Source: Jeotgalibacillus malaysiensis
Lineage (GTDB): Bacteria; Bacillota; Bacilli; Bacillales; Jeotgalibacillaceae
DNA: 64,000 bases
Reading direction: 5' to 3'
Assembly (NCBI GenBank): GCA_000818095.1
Contig: CP009416.1
Location: forward strand, 321,501-385,500
Positions 41,129 to 49,761 of the stretch are shown piece by piece. The translations under genes were made by a program, and so were the position numbers. A model generated the notes under the pieces. It was given only the letters and a program-made list of their open reading frames with translations. It was not told the DNA's origin and did not search any database. The stretch's first letter is position 1; each line of letters starts with the position of its first letter.

Positions 41129-42427
41129 TTAATCCTGACTAACTGACTTCAGAAAGAATTTTTCTCCAACAAAAGTAAGTCCTGTAATCACAACCGCCAC
41201 CACCACAATCAGCCAATCCTGCTGCAGCTTAACCAACACAAAAGCACTCAGTACAACTGCATCAATGACCAAAGCGGCTGTTACAATTCCGCGGTTAGCC
41301 TGCACTTTACCCTTCAGCTTTTTCAGCACACCCCAATGAATAATCATATCCATCACCAGATAAAGAATAACGCCGATTGCTGCAATTCTGCTTAAATCAA
41401 ATAAAATCGTAAGCGCCATCGCAAACACAATCGTGTACACAAGCGTATGCTTCTGAATATCACCAGGCATCCCGAAGTGTTTATGGGGAATCAGCTTCAT
41501 ATCAGTCAGCATGGCAAGCATTCTGGATACTGCAAAGACACTCGCAATGATCCCTGAAACAGTCGCTAGAATTGCAATAATTACGGTGAACCAGACACCC
41601 AACTCTCCAAAAGTGGGTCTCGCTGCTTCAGCCAACGCGTAGTCTTTTGCCTCAATAATCTCAGTGATCGACAGACTTCCTGAAACCGCCCATGCCAGCA
41701 GCATATAGACAGAGAGGCTGATCGCGATTGAAATCATAATCGCACGGCCTACATTTTTCTTCGGCTCTTTAATTTCAGAACCGCTGTTTGTAATTGTCGT
41801 AAATCCTTTAAATGCTAAAATCGTTAATGCGACTGCCGCGATATAACTTGCCGGAGACAGATCAGGCGGGTTGCCTCCTGGCTCTGCAGCTTCAAAAGAG
41901 AAGCCTGCTGCCCATAATCCTGCAATAGCGAAAATAGATAAACCGACGATTTTTAGCAGTGACATAATAGAAGTGAAGGTCTGGATAAATGAGTTGCCGG
42001 CAATATTAATTAAAAATGCTGTCGTTAACAGACCTACTCCTAATGCAGGTACAAGCCAGCTTCCGGAATCAGTACCGAATAATTGAAGCGTATATGTACC
42101 GAACGTTCTGGCGACAAGACTCTGGTTAATCACCATAGACAGCGCCATCAGTAAAGCTGCACCGGCTGTTATCGTTGTTTCACCATATGCTTTTACGAGA
42201 AACATGCCGATTCCACCGGCAGAAGGATATTCATTGCTCATTTTAATGTAAGAATAAGCACTGAAAGCAGTTGCAATTCCACCTGCGATGAACATCAGTG
42301 GAAACCATGCGCCTGAAAGCTCAGCCACCTGACCGAGCAGTGCAAAAATCCCGGCACTGATCATCACGCCCGTGCCAAGTCCGACCGCTCCGGTCAAGGT
42401 GATGCTATTCTTTTTATAATCACTCAT
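41129..42427 (-). CDS. APC-family amino acid permease
   Basis: 432 residues from ATG 42427 (AAAGGAG before it) with about twelve membrane segments. N-terminal Gly-Leu-Gly-Thr-Gly-Val-Met-Ile-Ser-Ala-Gly-Ile-Phe corresponds to the unwound first helix of APC carriers; Gly-Phe-Thr-Thr-Ile-Thr-Asn at about 215 is the sixth-helix region. Substrate not determined. A TTTCTGCA-type direct repeat ends only about 38 bp upstream of its start, so the metal-like two-component system probably controls it. Confidence 0.87.
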   Translation of the reverse strand: MSDYKKNSITLTGAVGLGTGVMISAGIFALLGQVAELSGAWFPLMFIAGGIATAFSAYSYIKMSNEYPSAGGIGMFLVKAYGETTITAGAALLMALSMVINQSLVARTFGTYTLQLFGTDSGSWLVPALGVGLLTTAFLINIAGNSFIQTFTSIMSLLKIVGLSIFAIAGLWAAGFSFEAAEPGGNPPDLSPASYIAAVALTILAFKGFTTITNSGSEIKEPKKNVGRAIMISIAISLSVYMLLAWAVSGSLSITEIIEAKDYALAEAARPTFGELGVWFTVIIAILATVSGIIASVFAVSRMLAMLTDMKLIPHKHFGMPGDIQKHTLVYTIVFAMALTILFDLSRIAAIGVILYLVMDMIIHWGVLKKLKGKVQANRGIVTAALVIDAVVLSAFVLVKLQQDWLIVVVAVVITGLTFVGEKFFLKSVSQD

Positions 42428-42464
42428 CTGATCAACTCCTTTGTGGTCCTTTACCCACAAAGTA

Positions 42465-42483
42465 TGCAGAAATGTTGCAGATC
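42465..42483 (-). promoter_or_regulatory. Direct repeat, regulator site 3
   Basis: Minus strand GATCTGCA (42476-42483) and TTTCTGCA (42465-42472), 11-bp step, then eleven bases to TAAAGG. The first unit has two mismatches. Confidence 0.6.
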
Positions 42484-42510
42484 AGAAAATTTACGCTGCA
42501 GGGTATATCT

Positions 42511-42933
42511 TTAATTTACTTCTCCCTGAAAGACGTAGGGGGCATCACCCTTCAGCAGCTGCTTTAATCCACCTTTATAATAAGGCATCAATTCATCAGC
42601 TTCATCCAGACTCACCCATTTTACACGTGAAACCGTTTCTGTATCCTGAATCTCAATGTCACCACCCGTTATACTGGCGGCAAAGGTAATGAAGATCGCA
42701 TGGTGCTGATGCTTCATCATGAAGCCTTCATTCACTGTGAGAACGCGGCTTACTTCAACAGTCAATCCGGTTTCTTCCCAGGCTTCCCGTACTGCTGCTT
42801 CAGCCAAGGTTTCTCCCGGTTCAACTGAGCCGCCCGGTAAAGACCAGTTATCATATTTAATATTATGGACCATCAGTACATTTTCTTCTTTTTCATCGAC
42901 AATTAATGAATATACAACGTCTACTCTTTTCAT
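42511..42933 (-). CDS. Nudix hydrolase
   Basis: 140 residues from ATG 42933 (GAGGAG before). Full Nudix box Gly-Gly-Ser-Val-Glu-Pro-Gly-Glu-Thr...Arg-Glu-Ala-Trp-Glu-Glu-Thr-Gly at about 36-58. Probably cleans up oxidised nucleotides or nucleotide sugars. The stop of the upstream phosphoesterase gene is 18 bp before its start, so they form an operon. Confidence 0.88.
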   Translation of the reverse strand: MKRVDVVYSLIVDEKEENVLMVHNIKYDNWSLPGGSVEPGETLAEAAVREAWEETGLTVEVSRVLTVNEGFMMKHQHHAIFITFAASITGGDIEIQDTETVSRVKWVSLDEADELMPYYKGGLKQLLKGDAPYVFQGEVN

Positions 42934-42951
42934 CGTTCCACTCCTCGTCAT

Positions 42952-43767
42952 TTAATTTGTTTTTAGTACAACTTCAACAATTTCCGGACGGTTGAATACT
43001 CTGAATGGGAAAAGGCTGTTGCCCAGCCCGCGGCTCACAATCAGGCTTGATCCATCCACTTCATGTATACCAGAAGTATATTCAGGAAAGAGTCCCTGAT
43101 TTGGTGCGACAAGTCCACCGATCAATGGTAATCTGATCTGTCCGCCGTGTGCGTGTCCTGAAAGAATCAGGTCCGGCTGATACTCGCGGTAAAGTGAGAA
43201 CCATTCGGGCCTGTGCGCCAGCAGTAAAGTAAATTGACTGTTCTCAGCTTCTTTAAATGTCTGCTGAAGGTTATTTTCGACAGTGATTGCATTAGAAGGA
43301 GAAGGGTCTTCAATGACTGCTAACTGTATACTGGCGTCGTTATTTGAAATTAAGGTGGTCTCGTTTGTAAGCACGTTGATGCCAATATCAATCAAACCAT
43401 CATACTTTCCTGACCGCATCTCATGATTACCAGATACATAATAAACAGGAGCGAGCTGCACCATCTCTTCAGCAAGAGTTAAAGCGGGTTCTTCATCATA
43501 CCGTCTTTCATCAATGATGTCGCCTGTGATCACGATGATATCCGGTTCAGACTCTTTGACTTTATCAACCAGCTTCTGCTGATTTTGACCGAAAGACTTA
43601 TTGTGCAGGTCAGACAGGTGCACCACTTTAAAGTCATCAAAGCTGTCAGGTATTTTATCAGACCTGACTGTATATGAACTTTTAGTAAGCGTGTTATTTT
43701 GATCATATAGATAAAAAATCAGAAAAGGTATCACAATTAAAAGTAAGAGCCATTTTTTTCGTTTCAT
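42952..43767 (-). CDS. Metallophosphoesterase, YkuE/YaeI-like, membrane-anchored
   Basis: 271 residues from ATG 43767 (TGGAGGA before it); an N-terminal hydrophobic helix (6-22) anchors the enzyme. Metal ligands are in His-Leu-Ser-Asp-Leu-His, Thr-Gly-Asp-Ile-Ile-Asp, Gly-Asn-His-Glu, and Ser-Gly-His-Ala-His-Gly-Gly-Gln. Related enzymes hydrolyse phospholipid or nucleotide phosphoesters outside the membrane. Confidence 0.88.
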   Translation of the reverse strand: MKRKKWLLLLIVIPFLIFYLYDQNNTLTKSSYTVRSDKIPDSFDDFKVVHLSDLHNKSFGQNQQKLVDKVKESEPDIIVITGDIIDERRYDEEPALTLAEEMVQLAPVYYVSGNHEMRSGKYDGLIDIGINVLTNETTLISNNDASIQLAVIEDPSPSNAITVENNLQQTFKEAENSQFTLLLAHRPEWFSLYREYQPDLILSGHAHGGQIRLPLIGGLVAPNQGLFPEYTSGIHEVDGSSLIVSRGLGNSLFPFRVFNRPEIVEVVLKTN

Positions 43768-43847
43768 GTAATCCTCCAGGTGAAAAAGTGAATAGTGGTG
43801 TATGCAGATGATAAATGTGTAAGCTTCATTCACTTCACTATAAACGA

Positions 43848-43877
43848 AAAAGCTGTCCATTCAAGGACAGCTTTTCA
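43848..43877 (-). terminator. Terminator of the symporter gene
   Basis: AAAAAGCTGTCC and GGACAGCTTTT arms. The T run is on the minus strand. Confidence 0.85.
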
Positions 43878-43879
43878 TC

Positions 43880-45103
43880 TTAAGCAGCTTTTTTCTTCTC
43901 TTCAATCTTATTAATGACATTTGATCCAACCAGATCTCCTGTCACATTCAGCATTGTTGCACCCATTCCAACAAGCACATCGATGGCTGCAAGCAGTGCA
44001 ACAGCTGCCATCGGCAGACCGAGCTGTGCGAACACAGTGGCGATCATCACGATACCAGCGCCTGGGACACCGGCTGTTCCGATTGAAGCAAGCGTTCCAA
44101 CTAGTACGACCATTAGCATTTCAGATAATCCTAGCGGCTGACCAACAACATTTGCTGCAAAAACGGCTGATACAGCAATCCGGATTGCTGCACCGTCCAT
44201 ATTAATCGTTGCGCCAAGCGGCAGGCTGAAGCCGTATAAGCTTTTAGATAGCCCGAGATTCTTCGCTGCATTCAGTGTAAGCGGCAGTGTACCTGAGCTG
44301 CTTTGTGTGACAAAAGCCGTCAGCATCGGTGTTCTTGCCTGTCTGAAGAAAGCAGCAGGGCTGATTTTAAATAGCACCATGACTAAAATATAGAGTGAGA
44401 TCTGTACAGCAATCCCCACATACAGCACCATCACAACGTTCCAAAGCTCAAGCAGAATGCCTGTACCCTGCGTTCCGACTGTATTTGCAACGATGGCAAA
44501 TACACCGATCGGCACGTATTGAAGGACGCCTCTTACGATAAACATTGTTGCTTCGTTCAGTCCGTTAGCGACACTGTACACCTGTTCACCAAGTGTGTGC
44601 GTTTCTTCTTTAGAACGAAGATATGAGATCGCAACCCCGAACACAATCGCTGTAAAAATAATACCGAGCAGATTAAATTCAGAGAATGCCGTTACGATAT
44701 TTGGAGGCACAATGCTCAACAGCACACTTACAACGCCCGGGTTCTCCGGTGCATCAAAGGTTTCACTTGTATCAAGCGTCATGCCAGCACCTGGTGAAAA
44801 CAGCGAAGCAACAGTCAGTCCGACGATAATCGCAAGTGCTGACGTCGCAGCGTAGTATAGAAACACCTTTCCACCCATTCGCCCAAGTGAATTCAGCTTC
44901 GTCTGATTCACACCAACAATCAGCGTGAATAAGATCAACGGCAGAATTAAGAAATTCAGCAGATTCATCAGCAGATCGCCAAGCGGTGTCAGAACAGACG
45001 CCTGTTCACCGAAAATAAAGCCAACTGCTGCACCAATGACAAGGGCAATCGTGATTTTCAGAATTAACGAAGCATCCAGATAACCCTTCCAGATCTTTTT
45101 CAA
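43880..45103 (-). CDS. Dicarboxylate/glutamate:cation symporter (DAACS)
   Basis: 407 residues, eight membrane helices plus two hairpins. The hairpin Ser-Ser-Ser-Gly-Thr-Leu-Pro-Leu-Thr, the unwound Asn-Met-Asp-Gly-Ala in helix 7 and Val-Pro-Gly-Ala-Gly in hairpin 2 are the substrate and cation sites of the GltP/GltT/DctP family. Takes up glutamate, aspartate or C4-dicarboxylates with protons or sodium. AGGAGGGAT precedes the ATG. Ends in Lys-Lys-Lys-Ala-Ala. Confidence 0.93.
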   Translation of the reverse strand: MKKIWKGYLDASLILKITIALVIGAAVGFIFGEQASVLTPLGDLLMNLLNFLILPLILFTLIVGVNQTKLNSLGRMGGKVFLYYAATSALAIIVGLTVASLFSPGAGMTLDTSETFDAPENPGVVSVLLSIVPPNIVTAFSEFNLLGIIFTAIVFGVAISYLRSKEETHTLGEQVYSVANGLNEATMFIVRGVLQYVPIGVFAIVANTVGTQGTGILLELWNVVMVLYVGIAVQISLYILVMVLFKISPAAFFRQARTPMLTAFVTQSSSGTLPLTLNAAKNLGLSKSLYGFSLPLGATINMDGAAIRIAVSAVFAANVVGQPLGLSEMLMVVLVGTLASIGTAGVPGAGIVMIATVFAQLGLPMAAVALLAAIDVLVGMGATMLNVTGDLVGSNVINKIEEKKKAA

Positions 45104-45221
45104 TGAAATCCCTCCTAAAATAAATTGATCTATTGAACTTTGTAAAAATCATATTAATCAGGTCGGGATTAAAGGTAATACAGATCGAAGAGTAAAGTCA
45201 AAGGAGTTGCTTACAAAAGAT

Positions 45222-45563
45222 TTATTTGCTGACCGTGTCCTCAAGGGCTTCATTTTTTACCTCGAGTATATACTCGCTCAGCACATGATCTCTGCCTCCA
45301 TGCAGCTCATACCAATCTTTAATTCTCGCAACGTGCGCACGATCATTTTTAATCTGGGTCTCGATCGCAATATAATCCTCATAGTGATCATATTCCCAAA
45401 TCGCAAACACTTCAGTCGTCCCATCCTTCTGATCACGCATCCATCTGCCGACCAGACGCGAGCCGTGCTTTAGCTGATTTGGCAGGTTCGTATTGTTGAA
45501 ATGATCATTAAAAGTCTCAATAAATGAACTTTTGATGATGTAATGCTTTCTCCTGTAGAACAT
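45222..45563 (-). CDS. NIPSNAP-family protein
   Basis: 113 residues, ferredoxin-like alpha/beta barrel pattern: Phe-Tyr-Arg-Arg-Lys-His-Tyr near the start, Leu-Val-Gly-Arg-Trp near 40, Glu-Val-Phe-Ala-Ile-Trp-Glu-Tyr-Asp-His-Tyr-Glu-Asp-Tyr near 55. Function of bacterial NIPSNAP proteins is unclear. Single gene. Confidence 0.82.
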   Translation of the reverse strand: MFYRRKHYIIKSSFIETFNDHFNNTNLPNQLKHGSRLVGRWMRDQKDGTTEVFAIWEYDHYEDYIAIETQIKNDRAHVARIKDWYELHGGRDHVLSEYILEVKNEALEDTVSK

Positions 45564-45741
45564 TGTGTATACCTCATTTCTAAAAAATAGTACTCTCTCA
45601 TATTCTTTCTGTTAAAAAAAGGAGATTCCTGCCTTCGTGGAGAAATAAACGTTTGAAGCAGGAGGGGGATGTACTTGTATCAGTACTTTAATGGACTTGT
45701 GATCAGAAATAGAATATTAAAGCGAGAGAAGAGGGACACCG

Positions 45742-46533
45742 TTGACAAGGGGATTGAAGTTTCAATTTAATGAGGGTTTATTAAGTAAAATCAGGCATTC
45801 AACCGGAGAAATTGATCAAATTGATTTAATAGATGATCAAGGATGGACGTCGACTGTACATAAAATATCAGCAGAGCATGGCTTATTCATTTTGAAAAGC
45901 TCATTCAAAGAGAAGTACCGTGAATGGTTGAAGACGGAAGCTGGTCTGTTAGAAAAACTTAAGAATCAGAACGAAATTCCGGTACCCGGTTATATCAATT
46001 ACATAGAAGAAAATGTGCAAAACCATCTTTTAATGACATATGAAAAAGGGGTTACACTGACAAAAGCGTTAAGAGACGCGGGCAGTCACGATGAAAAGCG
46101 GCAGCTGATGAAAAGTTTTGGAGAACTGTTAAAAAGGCTGCATGAAACGCAGTCCGCGCATTTTAATTGGAATATAAATTGGCTCGAGGGAGAATTACAG
46201 AGAGCGGAGCGATATCTTGAAGCAGGAGAATGTGACGGAGACCGTGCGCTGCTTGAAAAACTGAAGGCGAACCCTCTTCCAGAGACTACCCAAACGGTTA
46301 TTCACGGAGACTGCACAACAGATAATGTGATGGTTGCAGACGGGAAAGTGTCGCTATTTATTGACGTAGCTGGCATGACTGTCGGAGATCCGCGGTATGA
46401 CGTAGCGCTTGCGCTTCGAAAAGTGATGGCAGACAGTGAATTAACTGAGGCCTTTTATGAAGGGTATGGAAGATTCCGCTTGAATTCTAAGGAATTTAAT
46501 TACTTTGAGAATGGGTTGTATGAGTTTTTTTGA
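45742..46533 (+). CDS. Aminoglycoside phosphotransferase-fold kinase
   Basis: 263 residues from TTG 45742 (GAGAAGAGGG upstream). APH fold: Leu-Leu-Met-Thr-Tyr-Glu-Lys-Gly hinge, catalytic loop His-Gly-Asp-Cys-Thr-Thr-Asp-Asn near 194, and Phe-Ile-Asp-Val-Ala-Gly near 212 with Gly-Asp-Pro-Arg-Tyr-Asp. A small-molecule kinase; aminoglycoside resistance is possible but not shown. Followed by an acetyltransferase gene 19 bp away. A short frame 45670-45771 with AGGAGG before its ATG overlaps the start and may be a leader frame. Confidence 0.84.
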   Translation: MTRGLKFQFNEGLLSKIRHSTGEIDQIDLIDDQGWTSTVHKISAEHGLFILKSSFKEKYREWLKTEAGLLEKLKNQNEIPVPGYINYIEENVQNHLLMTYEKGVTLTKALRDAGSHDEKRQLMKSFGELLKRLHETQSAHFNWNINWLEGELQRAERYLEAGECDGDRALLEKLKANPLPETTQTVIHGDCTTDNVMVADGKVSLFIDVAGMTVGDPRYDVALALRKVMADSELTEAFYEGYGRFRLNSKEFNYFENGLYEFF

Positions 46534-46552
46534 ATGAAAGGAGGGGCGCAAG

Positions 46553-47086
46553 TTGAAGGCGGGACTACCACATGTGAGATTAAGAGATTTAAAGCCTGAA
46601 GATGCGGAAGCCCGGTACAGGTGGATGACAGACGCTGATGTGACTGCCTATTTAAATGTGCCGGATCGCAATCCACCTTTTACACTTGAGCAGACAAAAG
46701 AATGGATTCAGCAGTGTATCAACCGAACGAATGGATATGAGCAAAAAGCGATTATAACTGACGGGGATCAGCATATCGGCTGGGCTGACCTGAAGAACAT
46801 TGACCAGGCGAACAGGCAGGCTGAAGTGGGGATTGCGATTGGTGAAAAGCAGTATTGGAAAAGAGGTTACGGTCAGGCTGCCATGCATGCGATTCTTACA
46901 TATGGATTTTCTGAAATGGGGCTGCACAAAATTTGGCTCAGGGTTGATATTGATAATCTTGCAGCCCTTGAATCTTATAGGGCAATTGGTTTTAAAGAAG
47001 AAGGTGTGATGAGGGAGGACCGGCTTAGAAAAGGCGTGTTTGTTGATCGGTTGAGAATGAGTGTGCTGTCCAGTGAGTGGTCATAG
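46553..47086 (+). CDS. GNAT acetyltransferase, RimJ/RimL type
   Basis: 177 residues from TTG 46553, supported by AAAGGAGG nine bases before. Segments Val-Arg-Leu-Arg-Asp-Leu-Lys-Pro-Glu-Asp-Ala, Trp-Lys-Arg-Gly-Tyr-Gly-Gln-Ala-Ala and Asn-Leu-Ala-Ala-Leu-Glu-Ser-Tyr-Arg-Ala-Ile-Gly-Phe define the GNAT fold. Same gene pairing (kinase then acetyltransferase) as at 5-6.7 kb. Confidence 0.86.
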   Translation: MKAGLPHVRLRDLKPEDAEARYRWMTDADVTAYLNVPDRNPPFTLEQTKEWIQQCINRTNGYEQKAIITDGDQHIGWADLKNIDQANRQAEVGIAIGEKQYWKRGYGQAAMHAILTYGFSEMGLHKIWLRVDIDNLAALESYRAIGFKEEGVMREDRLRKGVFVDRLRMSVLSSEWS

Positions 47087-47136
47087 TGAAAGGGGTGCAG
47101 TAATGGGTTTTTATCGTAGTTGTAGGGGTTGCGATC

Positions 47137-47295
47137 ATGGTATTAGGGTCGATTACGCCGATCAGTAATTATATCACGGTTCCATTATTTATCATCGTGA
47201 CGGGCTTTGGGCTGTGGCTGACTTACCTTGAAAAGGAGCGGCAGTTTGCAGAAATGAAGGAAGAATTAAAAAAGCAGAACTCATGGCTGGCCTAG
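47137..47295 (+). CDS. Small membrane protein, start region probably disrupted
   Basis: From ATG 47137 the frame gives 52 residues: a hydrophobic span Val-Pro-Leu-Phe-Ile-Ile-Val-Thr-Gly-Phe-Gly-Leu and a Lys/Glu-rich tail. The same frame continues upstream as Phe-Ile-Val-Val-Val-Gly-Val-Ala-Ile, a good first half of the span, but the natural start ATG at 47103 (AAAGGGG before it) is one base out of frame; deleting one G of ATGGG would restore it. So this is either a frameshifted gene, a sequencing error or a short form from 47137. Confidence 0.5.
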   Translation: MVLGSITPISNYITVPLFIIVTGFGLWLTYLEKERQFAEMKEELKKQNSWLA

Positions 47296-47313
47296 CATGA
47301 GTTCTGCTTTTTA
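47268..47313. terminator. Bidirectional terminator covering two stop codons
   Basis: AAAAAGCAGAACTCATG and CATGAGTTCTGCTTTTT arms. Both convergent genes end inside it. Confidence 0.9.
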
Positions 47314-47556
47314 TTGTTTATATAGTTGTATGAGCTGTTCAATTCCGGTACTACTAATCAGAACAAAAGCTCCTAAACTGACATAGCCAATCAACTTCTT
47401 ATCTTTTTGAATTTCTTCAATCCCCATAACAAGCATCATTACACCAAGCGATAGCATCATCCAGCCTATTAGCAAATTGCTGCCTGTAATCAAGCCATGC
47501 ATTGCAAAGGCGAATGTCACTGCAGCAGCAGTGATTCTGATCAGCTTTAATGTCAT
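47311..47556 (-). CDS. DUF3953 (YczI-like) membrane protein
   Basis: 81 residues from ATG 47556; GGGGATG lies before it. Three membrane spans with Leu-Gly-Val-Met-Met-Leu-Val-Met-Gly-Ile-Glu-Glu in the middle, matching in length and pattern the YczI/DUF3953 family of B. subtilis. Function unknown. Confidence 0.72.
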   Translation of the reverse strand: MTLKLIRITAAAVTFAFAMHGLITGSNLLIGWMMLSLGVMMLVMGIEEIQKDKKLIGYVSLGAFVLISSTGIEQLIQLYKQ

Positions 47557-47677
47557 TATTTCATCCCCATTCAATCAATCTTATCTGTACATCTATTATA
47601 GCACACAGAAAATTCCATTTTAAGGCCTGTAATTTAGCGTAATGCCTTCTATACTAGTAAAACAGGGAGGTGGCAGA

Positions 47678-48037
47678 ATGAAAATTTTTCAAATAGAAAA
47701 AGATAAAGCGAAGTACGTAACGCAATTTAACTCAGAGTTTTTTATGAATCCTTTACTATCTTTCGATGGAGAATACAAAATATCATTTGTCACATTGGAA
47801 GCGGGCGGCATCATTGGATTTCATGAGGCAGCGGTATCACAGTTGATGATTGTTGTTAATGGTTCATGTGAGGTTTCTAGTGAAGACAAGAAGTATCAGG
47901 GCGCAAAGCAGGGTCAGGTGATCTTCTGGCAACAGGGCGAGTGGCATGAAACCATTTCGGCACGGGGTATGACAGCGATAATTATTGAAAGCCCCGCATT
48001 GAAAGAAAGCCATATTCATTTAAAAAAATCAGTCTGA
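47678..48037 (+). CDS. Cupin-domain protein
   Basis: 119 residues from ATG 47678 with GGGAGGTGG before. Small beta barrel with Gly-Phe-His-Glu-Ala, Gly-Ser-Cys-Glu-Val and Gly-Glu-Trp-His-Glu-Thr; His in the first and third segment could bind metal. Function unknown. Confidence 0.82.
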   Translation: MKIFQIEKDKAKYVTQFNSEFFMNPLLSFDGEYKISFVTLEAGGIIGFHEAAVSQLMIVVNGSCEVSSEDKKYQGAKQGQVIFWQQGEWHETISARGMTAIIIESPALKESHIHLKKSV

Positions 48038-48126
48038 TACTAAAAAATTTAATTTTCCATTTTAACGAATGAGGTTTTTTAAAGGTTGCTAAGTCAACCA
48101 AAATTATTTTAAGAGGTGGGACCATT

Positions 48127-48666
48127 TTGAACTTAGGGCTAAAAAGAAATGAAGTAAGGTTAGTCGATTACACACCTGAATGGCACGAGGAATTTGTTAA
48201 AGTAAAAAAAGAAATAGTGGAATACACAAACCTTGATGAACATCGCATCCAGCATATTGGTAGTACAGCGATTAAAGATATGGCAGCAAAGCCCATAATA
48301 GATATTTTAGTTGGTGTGGAAGATTTGAGTATGGTTGGTAAACCATTACTTCAAAAATTCAGCGAAATTGGTTTTTTGAGATTAAAAGTAGATAGACCAG
48401 GAGAAATTGTATTGGCAAAATTTACTGATGATACATACGAAGAAAAGACGCATTTTATTCACATTGTTGAATATCAGAAAGAGATATGGAGAAATCTAGT
48501 TTTCTTTAGAGATTACCTGAATTCAAATAAAACCACCAGAAATGAATATTTAGAGTTAAAAATGAATTATCTAAAAAAATCAACAAAAAGAATAAATGAA
48601 TATACGGATTTTAAGGAAGAGTTTGTTAAAAGTATTTTTGAAAAAAGAAAAGCAAGAAATGAATGA
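48127..48666 (+). CDS. GrpB family nucleotidyltransferase-like protein (UPF0157)
   Basis: 179 residues from TTG 48127 (AAGAGGTGGG before). Val-Asp-Tyr-Thr-Pro-Glu-Trp, His-Ile-Gly-Ser-Thr-Ala-Ile, Lys-Pro-Ile-Ile-Asp-Ile-Leu-Val-Gly-Val and His-Phe-Ile-His-Ile-Val-Glu are diagnostic of GrpB, with the nucleotidyltransferase Gly-Ser and Asp-x-x-Val motif. Lower GC and more AAA codons than the neighbours, so perhaps acquired. Confidence 0.88.
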   Translation: MNLGLKRNEVRLVDYTPEWHEEFVKVKKEIVEYTNLDEHRIQHIGSTAIKDMAAKPIIDILVGVEDLSMVGKPLLQKFSEIGFLRLKVDRPGEIVLAKFTDDTYEEKTHFIHIVEYQKEIWRNLVFFRDYLNSNKTTRNEYLELKMNYLKKSTKRINEYTDFKEEFVKSIFEKRKARNE

Positions 48667-48728
48667 AACCTTTTTACTGTAATTTAGTCTAACTTTAAAA
48701 AATCACCTGAGAAAAGGGGGATACAGAC

Positions 48729-49076
48729 ATGTACTGGGAAACGATGCCTGGATGGTTTTGGGCCATTTATTATGGCTTTTTAGCAGTTACCTTTTTGACA
48801 GCTGTCATTAGGATTGGGAGAAAAAGAAAGTTTGTGATGGAGATTCTTGTCTTGATTTTAGTGTTTTCAATTCCTGTTGTTGGCTTTTTAAACAGTGCAG
48901 AATCTATCAGGCTTGTGGAACAGAATGAAGTTGAATTCTTTTTATCGCAACTGCAGCATGGTGCTTTCTGGACGATTTTTTCAGTCGTGGGTTATTGTTT
49001 GATGTTGGTGTGGTGGATTGGACTGTTAGTGGAAAAAAGAAAAATGGCTGTGAGATTAAGCACATCAAGATGGTGA
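48729..49076 (+). CDS. Hypothetical membrane protein, three spans
   Basis: 115 residues with membrane segments at about 10-27, 36-55 and 78-100. AAAAGGGGG precedes the ATG. Not recognised; terminator follows. Confidence 0.6.
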   Translation: MYWETMPGWFWAIYYGFLAVTFLTAVIRIGRKRKFVMEILVLILVFSIPVVGFLNSAESIRLVEQNEVEFFLSQLQHGAFWTIFSVVGYCLMLVWWIGLLVEKRKMAVRLSTSRW

Positions 49077-49142
49077 AATTCCAATTACAGAGGAAATGCT
49101 AATCGGTAAAAAAGTAAACTTTGATTAAATGGATCTACTTTC

Positions 49143-49172
49143 TAAAAGCCATATCATCAAATGGCTTTTTTT
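49143..49172 (+). terminator. Terminator of the hypothetical membrane gene
   Basis: AAAAGCCAT and ATGGCTTTT arms with T7. Confidence 0.85.
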
Positions 49173-49190
49173 ATATGTAAACAGTAAAAA

Positions 49191-49223
49191 TTTATTGTTT
49201 ATCAATAAAATATATGCTAATAT
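49191..49223 (+). promoter_or_regulatory. Promoter with palindromic operator, DUF2975-yozG unit
   Basis: Palindrome TTTATTG-N5-CAATAAA at 49191-49209. TTGTTT (49195-49200) and TAATAT (49218-49223) with 17-bp spacing form a good SigA promoter; the palindrome covers the -35. The same arrangement occurs at 56941-56973. Confidence 0.75.
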
Positions 49224-49270
49224 TTCCTTAATGAAAGATGATCTATTGTACGAAGTGAGAGGTGTCTGAT

Positions 49271-49750
49271 ATGAGTAAAAGTTCAACCATGTTTTTGAAA
49301 TTTGTGTTAATCGTGCTTGCTTTGGCCGTGTTGGCATTATGTATCTTTGCGCTACCGGCTCTTTGGAGTGGTGTGGCAGGCGATGAGGTGTTTGGTGGCT
49401 GGGTACGTGGTATTATAATTGGCATGTATGTATCAGGTATTCCTTTTTATTATGCATTGTACCAGTCGTTCAAACTGTTAAACTTAATAGATAGAAATGA
49501 TGCTTTTTCAGATCAGGCTGTAAGAGCATTACGAATGATTAAGTTTTCTGCGCTGGGAGTCAGCGTCATCTATACAGCAACAATGCCATTCTTTTTCCTG
49601 ATTGGAGAATACGATGATGCGCCAGGTGTGATCCTGATTGGAGCGGTAGTCATATTTGCCTCCTTCGTGGTAGCTGTATTTGCATACGTTCTTCAAAAGT
49701 TATTAAGAAACGCAATCGATATTAAAATAGAAAATGATTTAACAGTCTGA
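49271..49750 (+). CDS. DUF2975 membrane protein
   Basis: 159 residues from ATG 49271 (GAGAGGTG before). Four membrane segments (about 10-30, 45-65, 95-115, 125-148) with Ser-Phe-Lys-Leu-Leu-Asn-Leu-Ile-Asp-Arg-Asn-Asp-Ala-Phe-Ser in the middle loop, diagnostic of DUF2975. Family members are almost always next to a YozG-type HTH gene, as here 12 bp downstream. They may be sensor-regulator pairs. Confidence 0.87.
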   Translation: MSKSSTMFLKFVLIVLALAVLALCIFALPALWSGVAGDEVFGGWVRGIIIGMYVSGIPFYYALYQSFKLLNLIDRNDAFSDQAVRALRMIKFSALGVSVIYTATMPFFFLIGEYDDAPGVILIGAVVIFASFVVAVFAYVLQKLLRNAIDIKIENDLTV

Positions 49751-49761
49751 GGTGAACATAC

